Assembly: GCA_963764665.1 (NCBI GenBank)
Contig: CAVXTL010000021.1
Location: 124,001 to 188,000, forward strand
Source: JACVRW01 sp963764665
GTDB lineage: Bacteria; Actinomycetota; Thermoleophilia; Solirubrobacterales; Thermoleophilaceae
Direction: 5' to 3'
Length of the DNA: 64,000 nucleotides
Part shown: positions 57,971 to 64,000 of the stretch, one piece after another
Numbering within the stretch: the stretch's first letter is position 1
Layout: each line of letters begins with the position of its first letter
Made by a program: the position numbers and the translations under genes
The notes under the pieces: generated by a model
The model's input: only the letters and a program-made list of their open reading frames with translations
The model's database searches: none
What the model was told of the DNA's origin: nothing

Positions 57971-58142
57971 CCGGAGGCGCGGAGGTGAGCGCCCCCACCA
58001 CGCCGATGCCGAGCAGCGCGAGGATGATCAGCGACAGCACCACGAGCACGTCCACGCCCTGATTGATTGCCACGTCGATCGTGAGCACGGCGAGGAGTCC
58101 GATCAGAGCCAGGCTGGCCGCGAGGGTGAGTGAGCGCGCCAT
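57963..58142 (-). CDS. Small two-helix membrane protein between rhomboid and carboxypeptidase
   Basis: 59 residues, too short for usual ORF filters: MARSLTLAASLALIGLLAVL then a short loop TIDVAINQGVD and a second hydrophobic helix VLVVLSLIILALLGIGVVGAL with a polar end TSAPPDD. Both helices are strongly predicted membrane segments. The ATG overlaps the rhomboid stop (ATGA), and its end overlaps the carboxypeptidase start by eight bases, which supports that it is translated. Role unknown; a rhomboid partner or substrate is one idea. Confidence 0.8.
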   Translation of the reverse strand: MARSLTLAASLALIGLLAVLTIDVAINQGVDVLVVLSLIILALLGIGVVGALTSAPPDD

Positions 58143-58915
58143 CAGTACACGGGTATACGTTGATGCGCGTCATAGTCGTCCCGCGCCCGGTCGGCAAACA
58201 CCCTGATCAGGAGCAGGCCGAACACGAAGCCGCCGATGTGCGCGAAGTAGGCCACGCCGCCTCCTCCGACCACCGGCTCGTTGAAGGCGGGAAGCAGCTG
58301 GAGCAGGAACCAGAGGCCGAGCACGAGCAGCGCGGGCAGCTGCACCACCGTGACGAAGATGATGATGAAGACCACGGTCAGCACCCGCGCGCGCGGGTAG
58401 AGGATCGCGTAGCCGCCGAGCACCGCGGCTATCGCCCCGCTCGCCCCGACCGTCGGCACCGTCGAGCTCGGGTCGATGAGCACGTGCGCGGCCAGTGCCG
58501 CGATCCCGCCGAGCAGGTAGAACGCCACGAAGCGCGGCCTGCCCATCGAGTCCTCGATGTTGTTGCCGAAGATCCACAGGAACAGCATGTTCCCGCCGAG
58601 GTGGAGCAGGCTGCCGTGCATGAACATCGAGGTGAACACGGTCACGTACCAGGGCGCCTGATCGGGAGCCTCGCCCGACACGTCGGCCTGGCCCTCACAG
58701 ACCACCTGATCGTTCGCGGTCAGGCCGCAGTCGCTGCCCGGATGGGTGATCTCGTAGGGGATGGCGCCGTACTCGAGCACCTTCTCGTCCCCGCTCTGGC
58801 CGAGGTCCCAGGCGCCGCCCTCGAACCCGAAGTACATGACCGTGCAGGCCACGATGATCAGGACCGTCAGGATCGGGAAGCGCTCGGTGGGGATGTCGTC
58901 CTTGATCGGGAACAT
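58142..58915 (-). CDS. Rhomboid family intramembrane serine protease
   Basis: 257 residues with six to seven membrane helices. Motifs are HGSLLHLGGN at 100-109, the catalytic GASGAI with Ser159, and AHIGGF with His226. A 60-residue extracytoplasmic insert (about 33-90) with two Cys (63 and 73) follows the first helix. Rhomboids cleave membrane proteins within or near their transmembrane segments. It lies in the same tight run as the carboxypeptidase and the small membrane protein. Confidence 0.95.
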   Translation of the reverse strand: MFPIKDDIPTERFPILTVLIIVACTVMYFGFEGGAWDLGQSGDEKVLEYGAIPYEITHPGSDCGLTANDQVVCEGQADVSGEAPDQAPWYVTVFTSMFMHGSLLHLGGNMLFLWIFGNNIEDSMGRPRFVAFYLLGGIAALAAHVLIDPSSTVPTVGASGAIAAVLGGYAILYPRARVLTVVFIIIFVTVVQLPALLVLGLWFLLQLLPAFNEPVVGGGGVAYFAHIGGFVFGLLLIRVFADRARDDYDAHQRIPVY

Positions 58916-58918
58916 CGC

Positions 58919-59893
58919 TCAGCGCACGTCCAGGAACTCGAGCGCCCGCGAGAAGTGGAAGCCCGGCTCCGGGCCGCCCTGGACGGCGTACACGCGGTCG
59001 CCGAGCGCGGCGCCGCCCAGGCCGTGACGCGGTGTGAGCATGTCCGGCAGCCGCCGCCAGCGCCGCTTGCGGATGTCGAACAGCTCGACCGGGGCGATGG
59101 TCGTGCCGCCCGGCTCCAGGTTCTCGCCGCCGAACACCACGATCCGGCCACGCGACACGAGGGCCGAGGCGATGCCCCCGCGCGCGACGCGCAGGTTGGG
59201 CAGCCGCTCCCAGCGCCGCTCGCGCGGCGAGTAGCGCTCCGCCACCGCGAGGTTCGAGCCGTCCCTGCCTGCCAGCACGTAGAAGCGGCCCTTGGCGGCC
59301 ACGCCGGTCGTGTGGTTGCGGGCCGGGCCGGGGAAGCTCGGGCCGCGGCGCCAGCGGCGGCTGCGGAAGTCGAACACCTCGAGGGACCGGAGCGACCGGG
59401 ACGAGTCGGCGCCGCCGGCCACGTACAGGCGGTGACCCACCACCGCCGCGGCGTGCGCGGCCCGGGCGGTCGGGGAGGAGCGCAGCCGCCGCCAGCGGTT
59501 GCGTCCCGGGTGGTACTCGAGCAGGGCCGCGGTGGGCTCGGAGAGCCCGCGTCCGGCGTAGCCGCCGTGCACGTAGAGCCGGCCGCGATGCACGGTCGCC
59601 GTCGAGTGATTCACGCCGAGCGGCATGGACCGGACGCGCGCCCAGCGGTTCCGGCCTATGTCGTAGCGCTCCACGGCCGTCGAGCCGTCCACGCTTCCGG
59701 GCTCGAAGCCGCCGATCACGTAGATCGAGCGGCCGATCCGGGCGGCCGCCACCTCGGTGCGCTCTAGCGGCGCCGGCCTCAGCGCGCGCCAGCGGTCGGT
59801 GCTCGAGTCCTGGCCGCCCACGCCCGCCGCCACCACCACGCCCGCGCAACCGAGCGCGGCAGCCGAGCCGGCGAGGAGCCCGCGGCCCAGCAC
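58919..59893 (-). CDS. Secreted kelch-repeat beta-propeller protein
   Basis: 324 residues from GTG. The signal or anchor is GLLAGSAAALGCAGVVVAAGVGG. Six or so kelch blades follow: IYVIGGFEPGSVDGSTAVERYD, LYVHGGYAGRG, LYVAGGADSSRS, FYVLAGRDG, IVVFGGENLEPGG and VYAVQGGPEPG, each with the GG and YD/W features. It is probably extracytoplasmic, binding a ligand or partner. It begins two bases after the LipA stop (TGA-GA-GTG region), so it is co-transcribed with lipA and lipB. The link to lipoylation is probably only operonic. Confidence 0.9.
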   Translation of the reverse strand: MLGRGLLAGSAAALGCAGVVVAAGVGGQDSSTDRWRALRPAPLERTEVAAARIGRSIYVIGGFEPGSVDGSTAVERYDIGRNRWARVRSMPLGVNHSTATVHRGRLYVHGGYAGRGLSEPTAALLEYHPGRNRWRRLRSSPTARAAHAAAVVGHRLYVAGGADSSRSLRSLEVFDFRSRRWRRGPSFPGPARNHTTGVAAKGRFYVLAGRDGSNLAVAERYSPRERRWERLPNLRVARGGIASALVSRGRIVVFGGENLEPGGTTIAPVELFDIRKRRWRRLPDMLTPRHGLGGAALGDRVYAVQGGPEPGFHFSRALEFLDVR

Positions 59894-59895
59894 TC

Positions 59896-60828
59896 TCAGC
59901 GGGCAGCCGCTCGCTCGAGCGTCTGCTCGGCGTGGTAGCTCGAGCGCACGAGCGGACCGGCGGCCACGGAGTCGAAGCCCATCGCGTAGGCCTCGCGCTC
60001 GAGCTCGGCGAACTCGTCGGGATGCCAGTAGCGAACCACCGGGAGGTGGTCGCGGGTCGGGCGCAGGTACTGCCCGACCGTGAGCACCTGCACGTGGTGC
60101 TCGCGGAGCGTCGCGAACGTCTCGAGCAGCTCCTCCTTGGTCTCCCCGAGGCCGGTCATGAGACCCGACTTGGTCACCACCTCGTCGCCGCCCATCTCCT
60201 TGGCCGTGGCCAGCACGCGGCAGGAGCGCAGGAAGCGCGACCCGCGCCTGGCCAGCGGATACAGCCGCGGGACCGTCTCCACGTTGTGGTTGAACACGTC
60301 GGGGCGCTCGGCGATCACCCGGGCGAGCGGCATCTCCTCGCCGCGGAAGTCGGGGGTGAGCACCTCGACCTTGCAGCCGGGCGCGAAGCGGCGGATCGAG
60401 CGGATCACCCCGACGAAGGCGGAGGCGCCGAGGTCGGGCAGGTCGTCGCGGTCCACACTCGTGATCACCGCGTGACGCAGGCCCATCTTCTTCACCGACT
60501 GCGCGACCCGCAGCGGCTCCAGCGGGTCGTTGTGCGTGGGCTTGCCGGTCTTCACGTTGCAGAAGCCGCAGCGCCGCGTGCAGGTGTCGCCGAGGATCAT
60601 GAAGGTGGCCGTGCCGCGCTCCCAGCAGTCGCCGATGTTCGGGCAGGCGGCCTCCTGGCAGACCGTGTGCAGGCCCTGGTCCTCGATCATCCCGCGCAGC
60701 TCGCGGTAGCGGGCGCTCCCGGGGGCCGGCCGCTTGAACCACGCCGGCTTGCGCTCACCGAAGGGCAGCACCTCGCCCATGTCGAGCACGCGCGCTCCGC
60801 CCGGGTTGGACCGCGACCGGGTGCTCAT
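59896..60828 (-). CDS. lipA: Lipoyl synthase
   Basis: 310 residues. It has both iron-sulfur motifs: the auxiliary cluster C57, C62 and C68 (VCQEAACPNIGDCW) and the radical-SAM CX3CX2C at C83, C87 and C90 (DTCTRRCGFCNV). The terminal RSSY motif (VRSSYHAEQ) supplies the Ser ligand. It inserts two sulfurs into octanoyl groups on lipoyl domains. The gene overlaps lipB by four bases. The region upstream of 60828 is open in this frame but overlaps lipB and is not part of the protein. Confidence 0.97.
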   Translation of the reverse strand: MSTRSRSNPGGARVLDMGEVLPFGERKPAWFKRPAPGSARYRELRGMIEDQGLHTVCQEAACPNIGDCWERGTATFMILGDTCTRRCGFCNVKTGKPTHNDPLEPLRVAQSVKKMGLRHAVITSVDRDDLPDLGASAFVGVIRSIRRFAPGCKVEVLTPDFRGEEMPLARVIAERPDVFNHNVETVPRLYPLARRGSRFLRSCRVLATAKEMGGDEVVTKSGLMTGLGETKEELLETFATLREHHVQVLTVGQYLRPTRDHLPVVRYWHPDEFAELEREAYAMGFDSVAAGPLVRSSYHAEQTLERAAAR

Positions 60829-61517
60829 GCCGCCCTCGGCTCCAGGGTCCGCCCGGCGCTGCGAAGCCGGCGCTCGGACACGAGCCGCTGCCGCCTGCCG
60901 GCGGCCTCCGCCAGGCGGTGCGCCAGCCGGCGCCGGAAGCAGGGCAGGCTGGGGGAGCGGCCCGTCTCGCGGCTCACCGAGGTCATGCGCACGTGGTCGA
61001 TCCCGCACGGCACGATCCACTCGAACGGCTGAAGGTCGTTGTCCACGTTCACGGCCAGGCCGTGCGTGGTCACGCCGCGGGACACGTGCACGCCGATCGA
61101 GCCGATCTTGCGCTCACCGGCCCAGACCCCGGTGAACGGCCGGTCGCGCCCCTCGGCGGTGATCCCCTCGTCGCGCAGGGCGGCCACCATGGCCGCCTCG
61201 AGCGTTCCGACGAACCGGGCCACGCTCTCGATCGCCATGATCGGATAGGCCACCAGCTGGCCGGGACCGTGGTAGGTCACGCGGCCGCCGCGGTCGGCGT
61301 CCTCCACGGCGATGCCCTGGAGCCCGTACCAGTCCACGCCCATCGGCAGGTCCCCTGCCTGGGTGCGCCGCCCGCGCGTGTACACCGGCGGGTGCTCGAG
61401 CACGAGCAGCACGTCCGGAACCTCGCCGGCCTGCCGGAGCGCGCGCAGCTCCTCCTGGAACGCGGAGGCTTCGCGATAGGGCACGAGACCCAGCTGTGCG
61501 ACCCAGAGCTCGTCCAC
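60825..61517 (-). CDS. lipB: Octanoyl-[acyl-carrier-protein]-protein N-octanoyltransferase
   Basis: 230 residues from GTG 61517. LipB motifs: the octanoyl pocket RGGRVTYHGPGQLVAYP at 76-92, the catalytic Lys137 in ERKIGSIGVHVSRGVTTHG, and the nucleophile Cys171 in WIVPCGIDHV. It moves octanoyl from ACP to lipoyl-domain lysines, the step before LipA. Its coupling to lipA is the usual bacterial arrangement. It is divergent from the small membrane protein at 61542. Confidence 0.96.
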   Translation of the reverse strand: MDELWVAQLGLVPYREASAFQEELRALRQAGEVPDVLLVLEHPPVYTRGRRTQAGDLPMGVDWYGLQGIAVEDADRGGRVTYHGPGQLVAYPIMAIESVARFVGTLEAAMVAALRDEGITAEGRDRPFTGVWAGERKIGSIGVHVSRGVTTHGLAVNVDNDLQPFEWIVPCGIDHVRMTSVSRETGRSPSLPCFRRRLAHRLAEAAGRRQRLVSERRLRSAGRTLEPRAA

Positions 61518-61541
61518 GCTTCGAAGGCTACCCTGCCCCCG

Positions 61542-62150
61542 GTGGACCCAAGCGAGCGCTTTTGGCCGAGCCGCGTTCGCTGGCGTCTGAGGGGCGCCTG
61601 GATGTGGCCGGCCTTCGTTTTGCTCACCCTGGTCGACGGCCTGGTGCTTCACCTCCTGCCGCCGGTGGGGACCGGGGTGGACCTGGTGCCGGCCATCCTG
61701 ATCGCGGTCTTCGGCAACCTCGTGCTCATCGGGGCGCTTGCGCCCTGGCTCGCGCGCCGCGTCTGGGCCCGCCGGCCGGCCGCCGCCCCGGGAACGCCGC
61801 CGATGGCTCAGGTGGAGGTGCTCACCGACAGGATTGGCACCGGCCTGCTCGCGGCCAGCGTGGTGGGCGTGCTGGTGGCCGGACTGGCCGCCCGGCCGCT
61901 GGTGGTGGCGGAGACCGACGCCCGCGAGCGCGCGGCCAAGGCGATCCTCCAGACCATAGAGAACAGCGGCAACGAGGAGCTGATCCGCAATACGGAGACG
62001 GCCCAGACGGCTCGCCTGAGCGACGGCACGTTCCGCACGTGCATCGCCCACGACGACCGCCGCCACTTCTGGTGCTACATCATCGATCCGAACCAGCACC
62101 CGGTGAAGGTCACGCGCGACGCCGGGATCCCGAACGGGCCGGTGGACTAG
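61542..62150 (+). CDS. Two-helix membrane protein with small extracytoplasmic tail
   Basis: 202 residues from GTG 61542. Two or three hydrophobic segments lie at about 20-40, 45-70 and 100-120 (MWPAFVLLTLVDGLVLHLLPP, LVPAILIAVFGNLVLIGAL, GLLAASVVGVLVAGLAA), then a C-terminal soluble part of about 70 residues with two conserved-looking Cys (TFRTCIAHDDRRHFWCYIID). No named family recognised; similar proteins occur in Thermoleophilia. It is divergent from lipB, and its stop overlaps that of the sulfatase gene on the other strand. Confidence 0.85.
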   Translation: MDPSERFWPSRVRWRLRGAWMWPAFVLLTLVDGLVLHLLPPVGTGVDLVPAILIAVFGNLVLIGALAPWLARRVWARRPAAAPGTPPMAQVEVLTDRIGTGLLAASVVGVLVAGLAARPLVVAETDARERAAKAILQTIENSGNEELIRNTETAQTARLSDGTFRTCIAHDDRRHFWCYIIDPNQHPVKVTRDAGIPNGPVD

Positions 62151-63685
62151 CTCCGGTACAGCGACGCCAGCCGGCCGTCCGGGCGAACCTCGAACAGCTC
62201 GATCTCGTTGCGGCCGGTGCGGAGCGCCTCCTCCGGCATCAGCAGCGAGTAGTACTCGAACGGCCGCCCGCGCAGGCGGAAGCTGCGCCCGGTGGCCTCG
62301 ATGCGCGCGTTCACCGCCACCGCCACGTCACGCACGCCGGTGGGCGGCCCGCCTCGCAACACGCCCGTCACGCGCGTGGGGATGATCTCGTCATCCGGGC
62401 TCACGTGAGCGAGTAGGCCGGCGTTGGCCACGTCGGCCCGCACCGCGCCGGGCGGCGCGGCAGGCAGGTCGCCAGCCTCCCGTCCCACCAGCTCGGGATG
62501 CGATCCAACCCGGTAGAGCTGCGCCCAGGGCGAGCCGAAGAGCACTTCGCTCTCGGCCCCGGTGCCCACCAACGCCGCCCGGCGGCGCCGGTTCGCCGCA
62601 CGGCGCTGGTGCATCTCGGGCAGGCCGATCCGGATCACCCGGCTGAAGTCGCGCGTGGGCAGCGCAACCTCGCGCCGCCGCCGCGTGGCCGGGGCGAACG
62701 CCGAGCGCCCGTCGTGGCGCCAGCGCGGCCTGGTGTCCAGCAGGTCGGCGATCGTGGGCACCACGTCGAGGGTCCGCATGAGGCTCTGGTCCACCTCCCC
62801 CTCGGTCTGGCCCGGCGCCTTCACGAACATCGGGACCGGCGCCACCTGCTCGACGTTGTCCTCGGTCACGAGCCGCCTGTCGTCCACGCCGACCTGAAAT
62901 GCGATTCCGTGGTCCGCCGTCACCACGATCAGCGCCTGATCGAACAGTCCGGTGCGCCGCAGCCGCTCGAGCACGAGGCCCACCTCCCGGTCCACAAACC
63001 CCACCTGGAGGAGGTGGCGCGTCTCGTTGTGGTTCGTGAGCGCCTGGTCGTGGAAGCCCACCGGCCCGTTGATCTTCGGGATCGGGTCGTTGCCATTGGG
63101 CCTGCTCTGGCGACCCGAGGGCAGGTAGATCCAGGGTTCGTGCGGCAGCAGCGCATGCTGGAAGTAGAAGGTCGGCCTGCCCCGCTTGCGGATCGCGCCG
63201 GTCCACGCGTGGAGCCGCGCGGGCCGGCCGCCGCCGGCCAGGCGCTTGAGCACCCCGGGCCGGGTGCTGCGCGCGCCGGGGCAGATGCGCGGTGGACACA
63301 GCGACTCGCCCGACTGCACGTCGATGACCCCGTAGCCCAGGCGGTCCATCAGGTGGTAGACGCTGCGCGGGTGGCTGCGGTAGTCCGCGGCGGTCCCGCG
63401 GCGGGGGCGTACCGCATCCTGGATCGCCGGCACCGCCTTGAACGTCGAGTCGTAGATCGTGTAGGCGTTCGGGAACCAGGTGGAGTGGGCCGCCAGGTCC
63501 GCGAAGTGCGGATAGCGCTCGGCGTCGATGCTGCCGTCGGGCCTCAGCAGCGTGTCCGCCGGGAACTCGTCGAACACGAGCACCACCACCGTCGGCCGGT
63601 CTGGCGTGTCGCCTCCACCCCCGCCGTCACAGGCGGCGAGACCGAGAACGGCCACGGCGGCCGCGAGCAGAGCGAATTCACGCAC
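62147..63685 (-). CDS. Sulfatase/phosphatase-fold lipoprotein with C-terminal beta domain
   Basis: 512 residues from GTG. The signal with lipobox is AVLGLAACDGG (Cys19). The alkaline-phosphatase/sulfatase superfamily core has VVVLVFDEFPADTLL (metal Asp/Glu), the nucleophile region YTIYDSTFKAVPAIQ, VVTADHGIAFQ (metal Asp-His) and SLMRTLDVVPTIADLL. A Cys/Ser-x-Pro-x-Arg sulfatase signature is not seen, so a phosphodiesterase or phosphoglycerol-transferase role fits better. The last 110 residues are a beta domain repeated in the next gene (63707). Likely acts on wall or membrane phosphate polymers outside the cell. Confidence 0.88.
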   Translation of the reverse strand: MREFALLAAAVAVLGLAACDGGGGGDTPDRPTVVVLVFDEFPADTLLRPDGSIDAERYPHFADLAAHSTWFPNAYTIYDSTFKAVPAIQDAVRPRRGTAADYRSHPRSVYHLMDRLGYGVIDVQSGESLCPPRICPGARSTRPGVLKRLAGGGRPARLHAWTGAIRKRGRPTFYFQHALLPHEPWIYLPSGRQSRPNGNDPIPKINGPVGFHDQALTNHNETRHLLQVGFVDREVGLVLERLRRTGLFDQALIVVTADHGIAFQVGVDDRRLVTEDNVEQVAPVPMFVKAPGQTEGEVDQSLMRTLDVVPTIADLLDTRPRWRHDGRSAFAPATRRRREVALPTRDFSRVIRIGLPEMHQRRAANRRRRAALVGTGAESEVLFGSPWAQLYRVGSHPELVGREAGDLPAAPPGAVRADVANAGLLAHVSPDDEIIPTRVTGVLRGGPPTGVRDVAVAVNARIEATGRSFRLRGRPFEYYSLLMPEEALRTGRNEIELFEVRPDGRLASLYRS

Positions 63686-63706
63686 GCGGAGAAAGGTAAA
63701 GGGCGC

Positions 63707-64000
63707 TCAGGAGCGAGCCAGGAGCCGCAGCGTCCCTCCGCCCGCCACCTCGAACACCTCGACGAGGTTGCGCCCGTCGTGCAGCGAAGCCTCGGGAACC
63801 ATCAGCGAGTAGTGCTCGCGCGGGTCGCCGTCCAGGTGGAACGTCCGGCCCACCGCCTCGATCCGGCCGTTCACGGCCACGGCCAGATCCCGGCGCGCTC
63901 CACGCCGCCCGCCACTCAGGTCGCCCGCGATCTGGGTGGGCAGGAGCCCGGAGCTGCGCCGCACGCGCCGCAGCTCCCCGCCCGCCGCCACCGTGCCGCG
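63707..64000 (-). CDS. Paralogous sulfatase-fold lipoprotein, C-terminal fragment
   Basis: The last 97 residues of a protein whose remainder lies beyond the window. RDLAVAVNGRIEAVGRTFHL and HYSLMVPEASLHDGRN align with RDVAVAVNARIEATGRSFRL and YYSLLMPEEALRTGRN in the preceding gene, so the two are tandem paralogues. The frame is open to base 64000. Confidence 0.8.
   Translation of the reverse strand, partial: RGTVAAGGELRRVRRSSGLLPTQIAGDLSGGRRGARRDLAVAVNGRIEAVGRTFHLDGDPREHYSLMVPEASLHDGRNLVEVFEVAGGGTLRLLARS

Overview
The window is very GC-rich (roughly 70%) and densely coded, with many GTG/TTG starts, frequent 4-base ATGA/GTGA overlaps and strong third-position GC. It holds many secreted proteins with Ig-like repeat tails, a form II CO-dehydrogenase-type operon, ABC-2 exporters and a small acidic protein of a kind seen in Thermoleophilia. 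Together this suggests a soil actinobacterium of the Solirubrobacterales type; that placement is inference. I found no insertion sequence, prophage or CRISPR array, and no gene-free stretch longer than about 300 bases.

Layout. 1-2431: glycan genes (partial GT2, GT4, undecaprenyl-phosphate sugar transferase). 2439-5913: secreted peptidoglycan amidase, DUF3105 membrane protein, frameshifted alpha/beta hydrolase. 5972-12961: seven-gene operon for a molybdenum hydroxylase (small, large and FAD subunits, MoxR ATPase, vWA protein, nucleotidyltransferase, CoxG). 13003-19590: MarR, a MocR regulator divergent from a small protein with a direct-repeat operator between them, an ABC-2 exporter, an EamA transporter, SnoaL and AlkZ-like proteins. 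19635-27290: a 1,816-residue phosphoesterase with fourteen Ig-like repeats, then an L,D-transpeptidase/ice-binding pair behind a leader that matches the cyclic-di-GMP-I riboswitch. 27311-36053: P450, nitronate monooxygenase, a putative secreted hydrolase and a subtilase with beta-propeller repeats.

36054-38630 is the most unusual locus. A structured leader covers the start codon of a Val-Asp-Pro repeat surface protein; a strong terminator hairpin follows; then comes a protein joining signal peptide, peptidoglycan-binding domain, membrane helix and a cytoplasmic serine-recombinase fold that has lost its catalytic serine.

38638-50202: frameshifted lipoprotein and beta-helix protein, arginase-like protein missing a metal histidine, MBL hydrolase, class II amidotransferase, second ABC-2 exporter, VOC protein divergent from a WYL regulator, and an epimerase. 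50244-56901: two tRNA-Ala genes, glutamate dehydrogenase, methyltransferase, an HD-GYP-like/LuxR regulator and a signal-less ABC-type binding protein. 56930-64000: D-Ala-D-Ala carboxypeptidase, a tiny membrane protein, rhomboid protease, kelch protein, lipA and lipB on one strand, a small membrane protein, and two sulfatase-fold proteins (the last cut by the window edge).

A recurring theme is the cell envelope: peptidoglycan amidase, L,D-transpeptidase, D,D-carboxypeptidase, peptidoglycan-binding fusion, surface adhesin-like repeats and glycan synthesis. Two possible second-messenger links are visible: the cyclic-di-GMP-type leader and the HD-GYP-like regulator.
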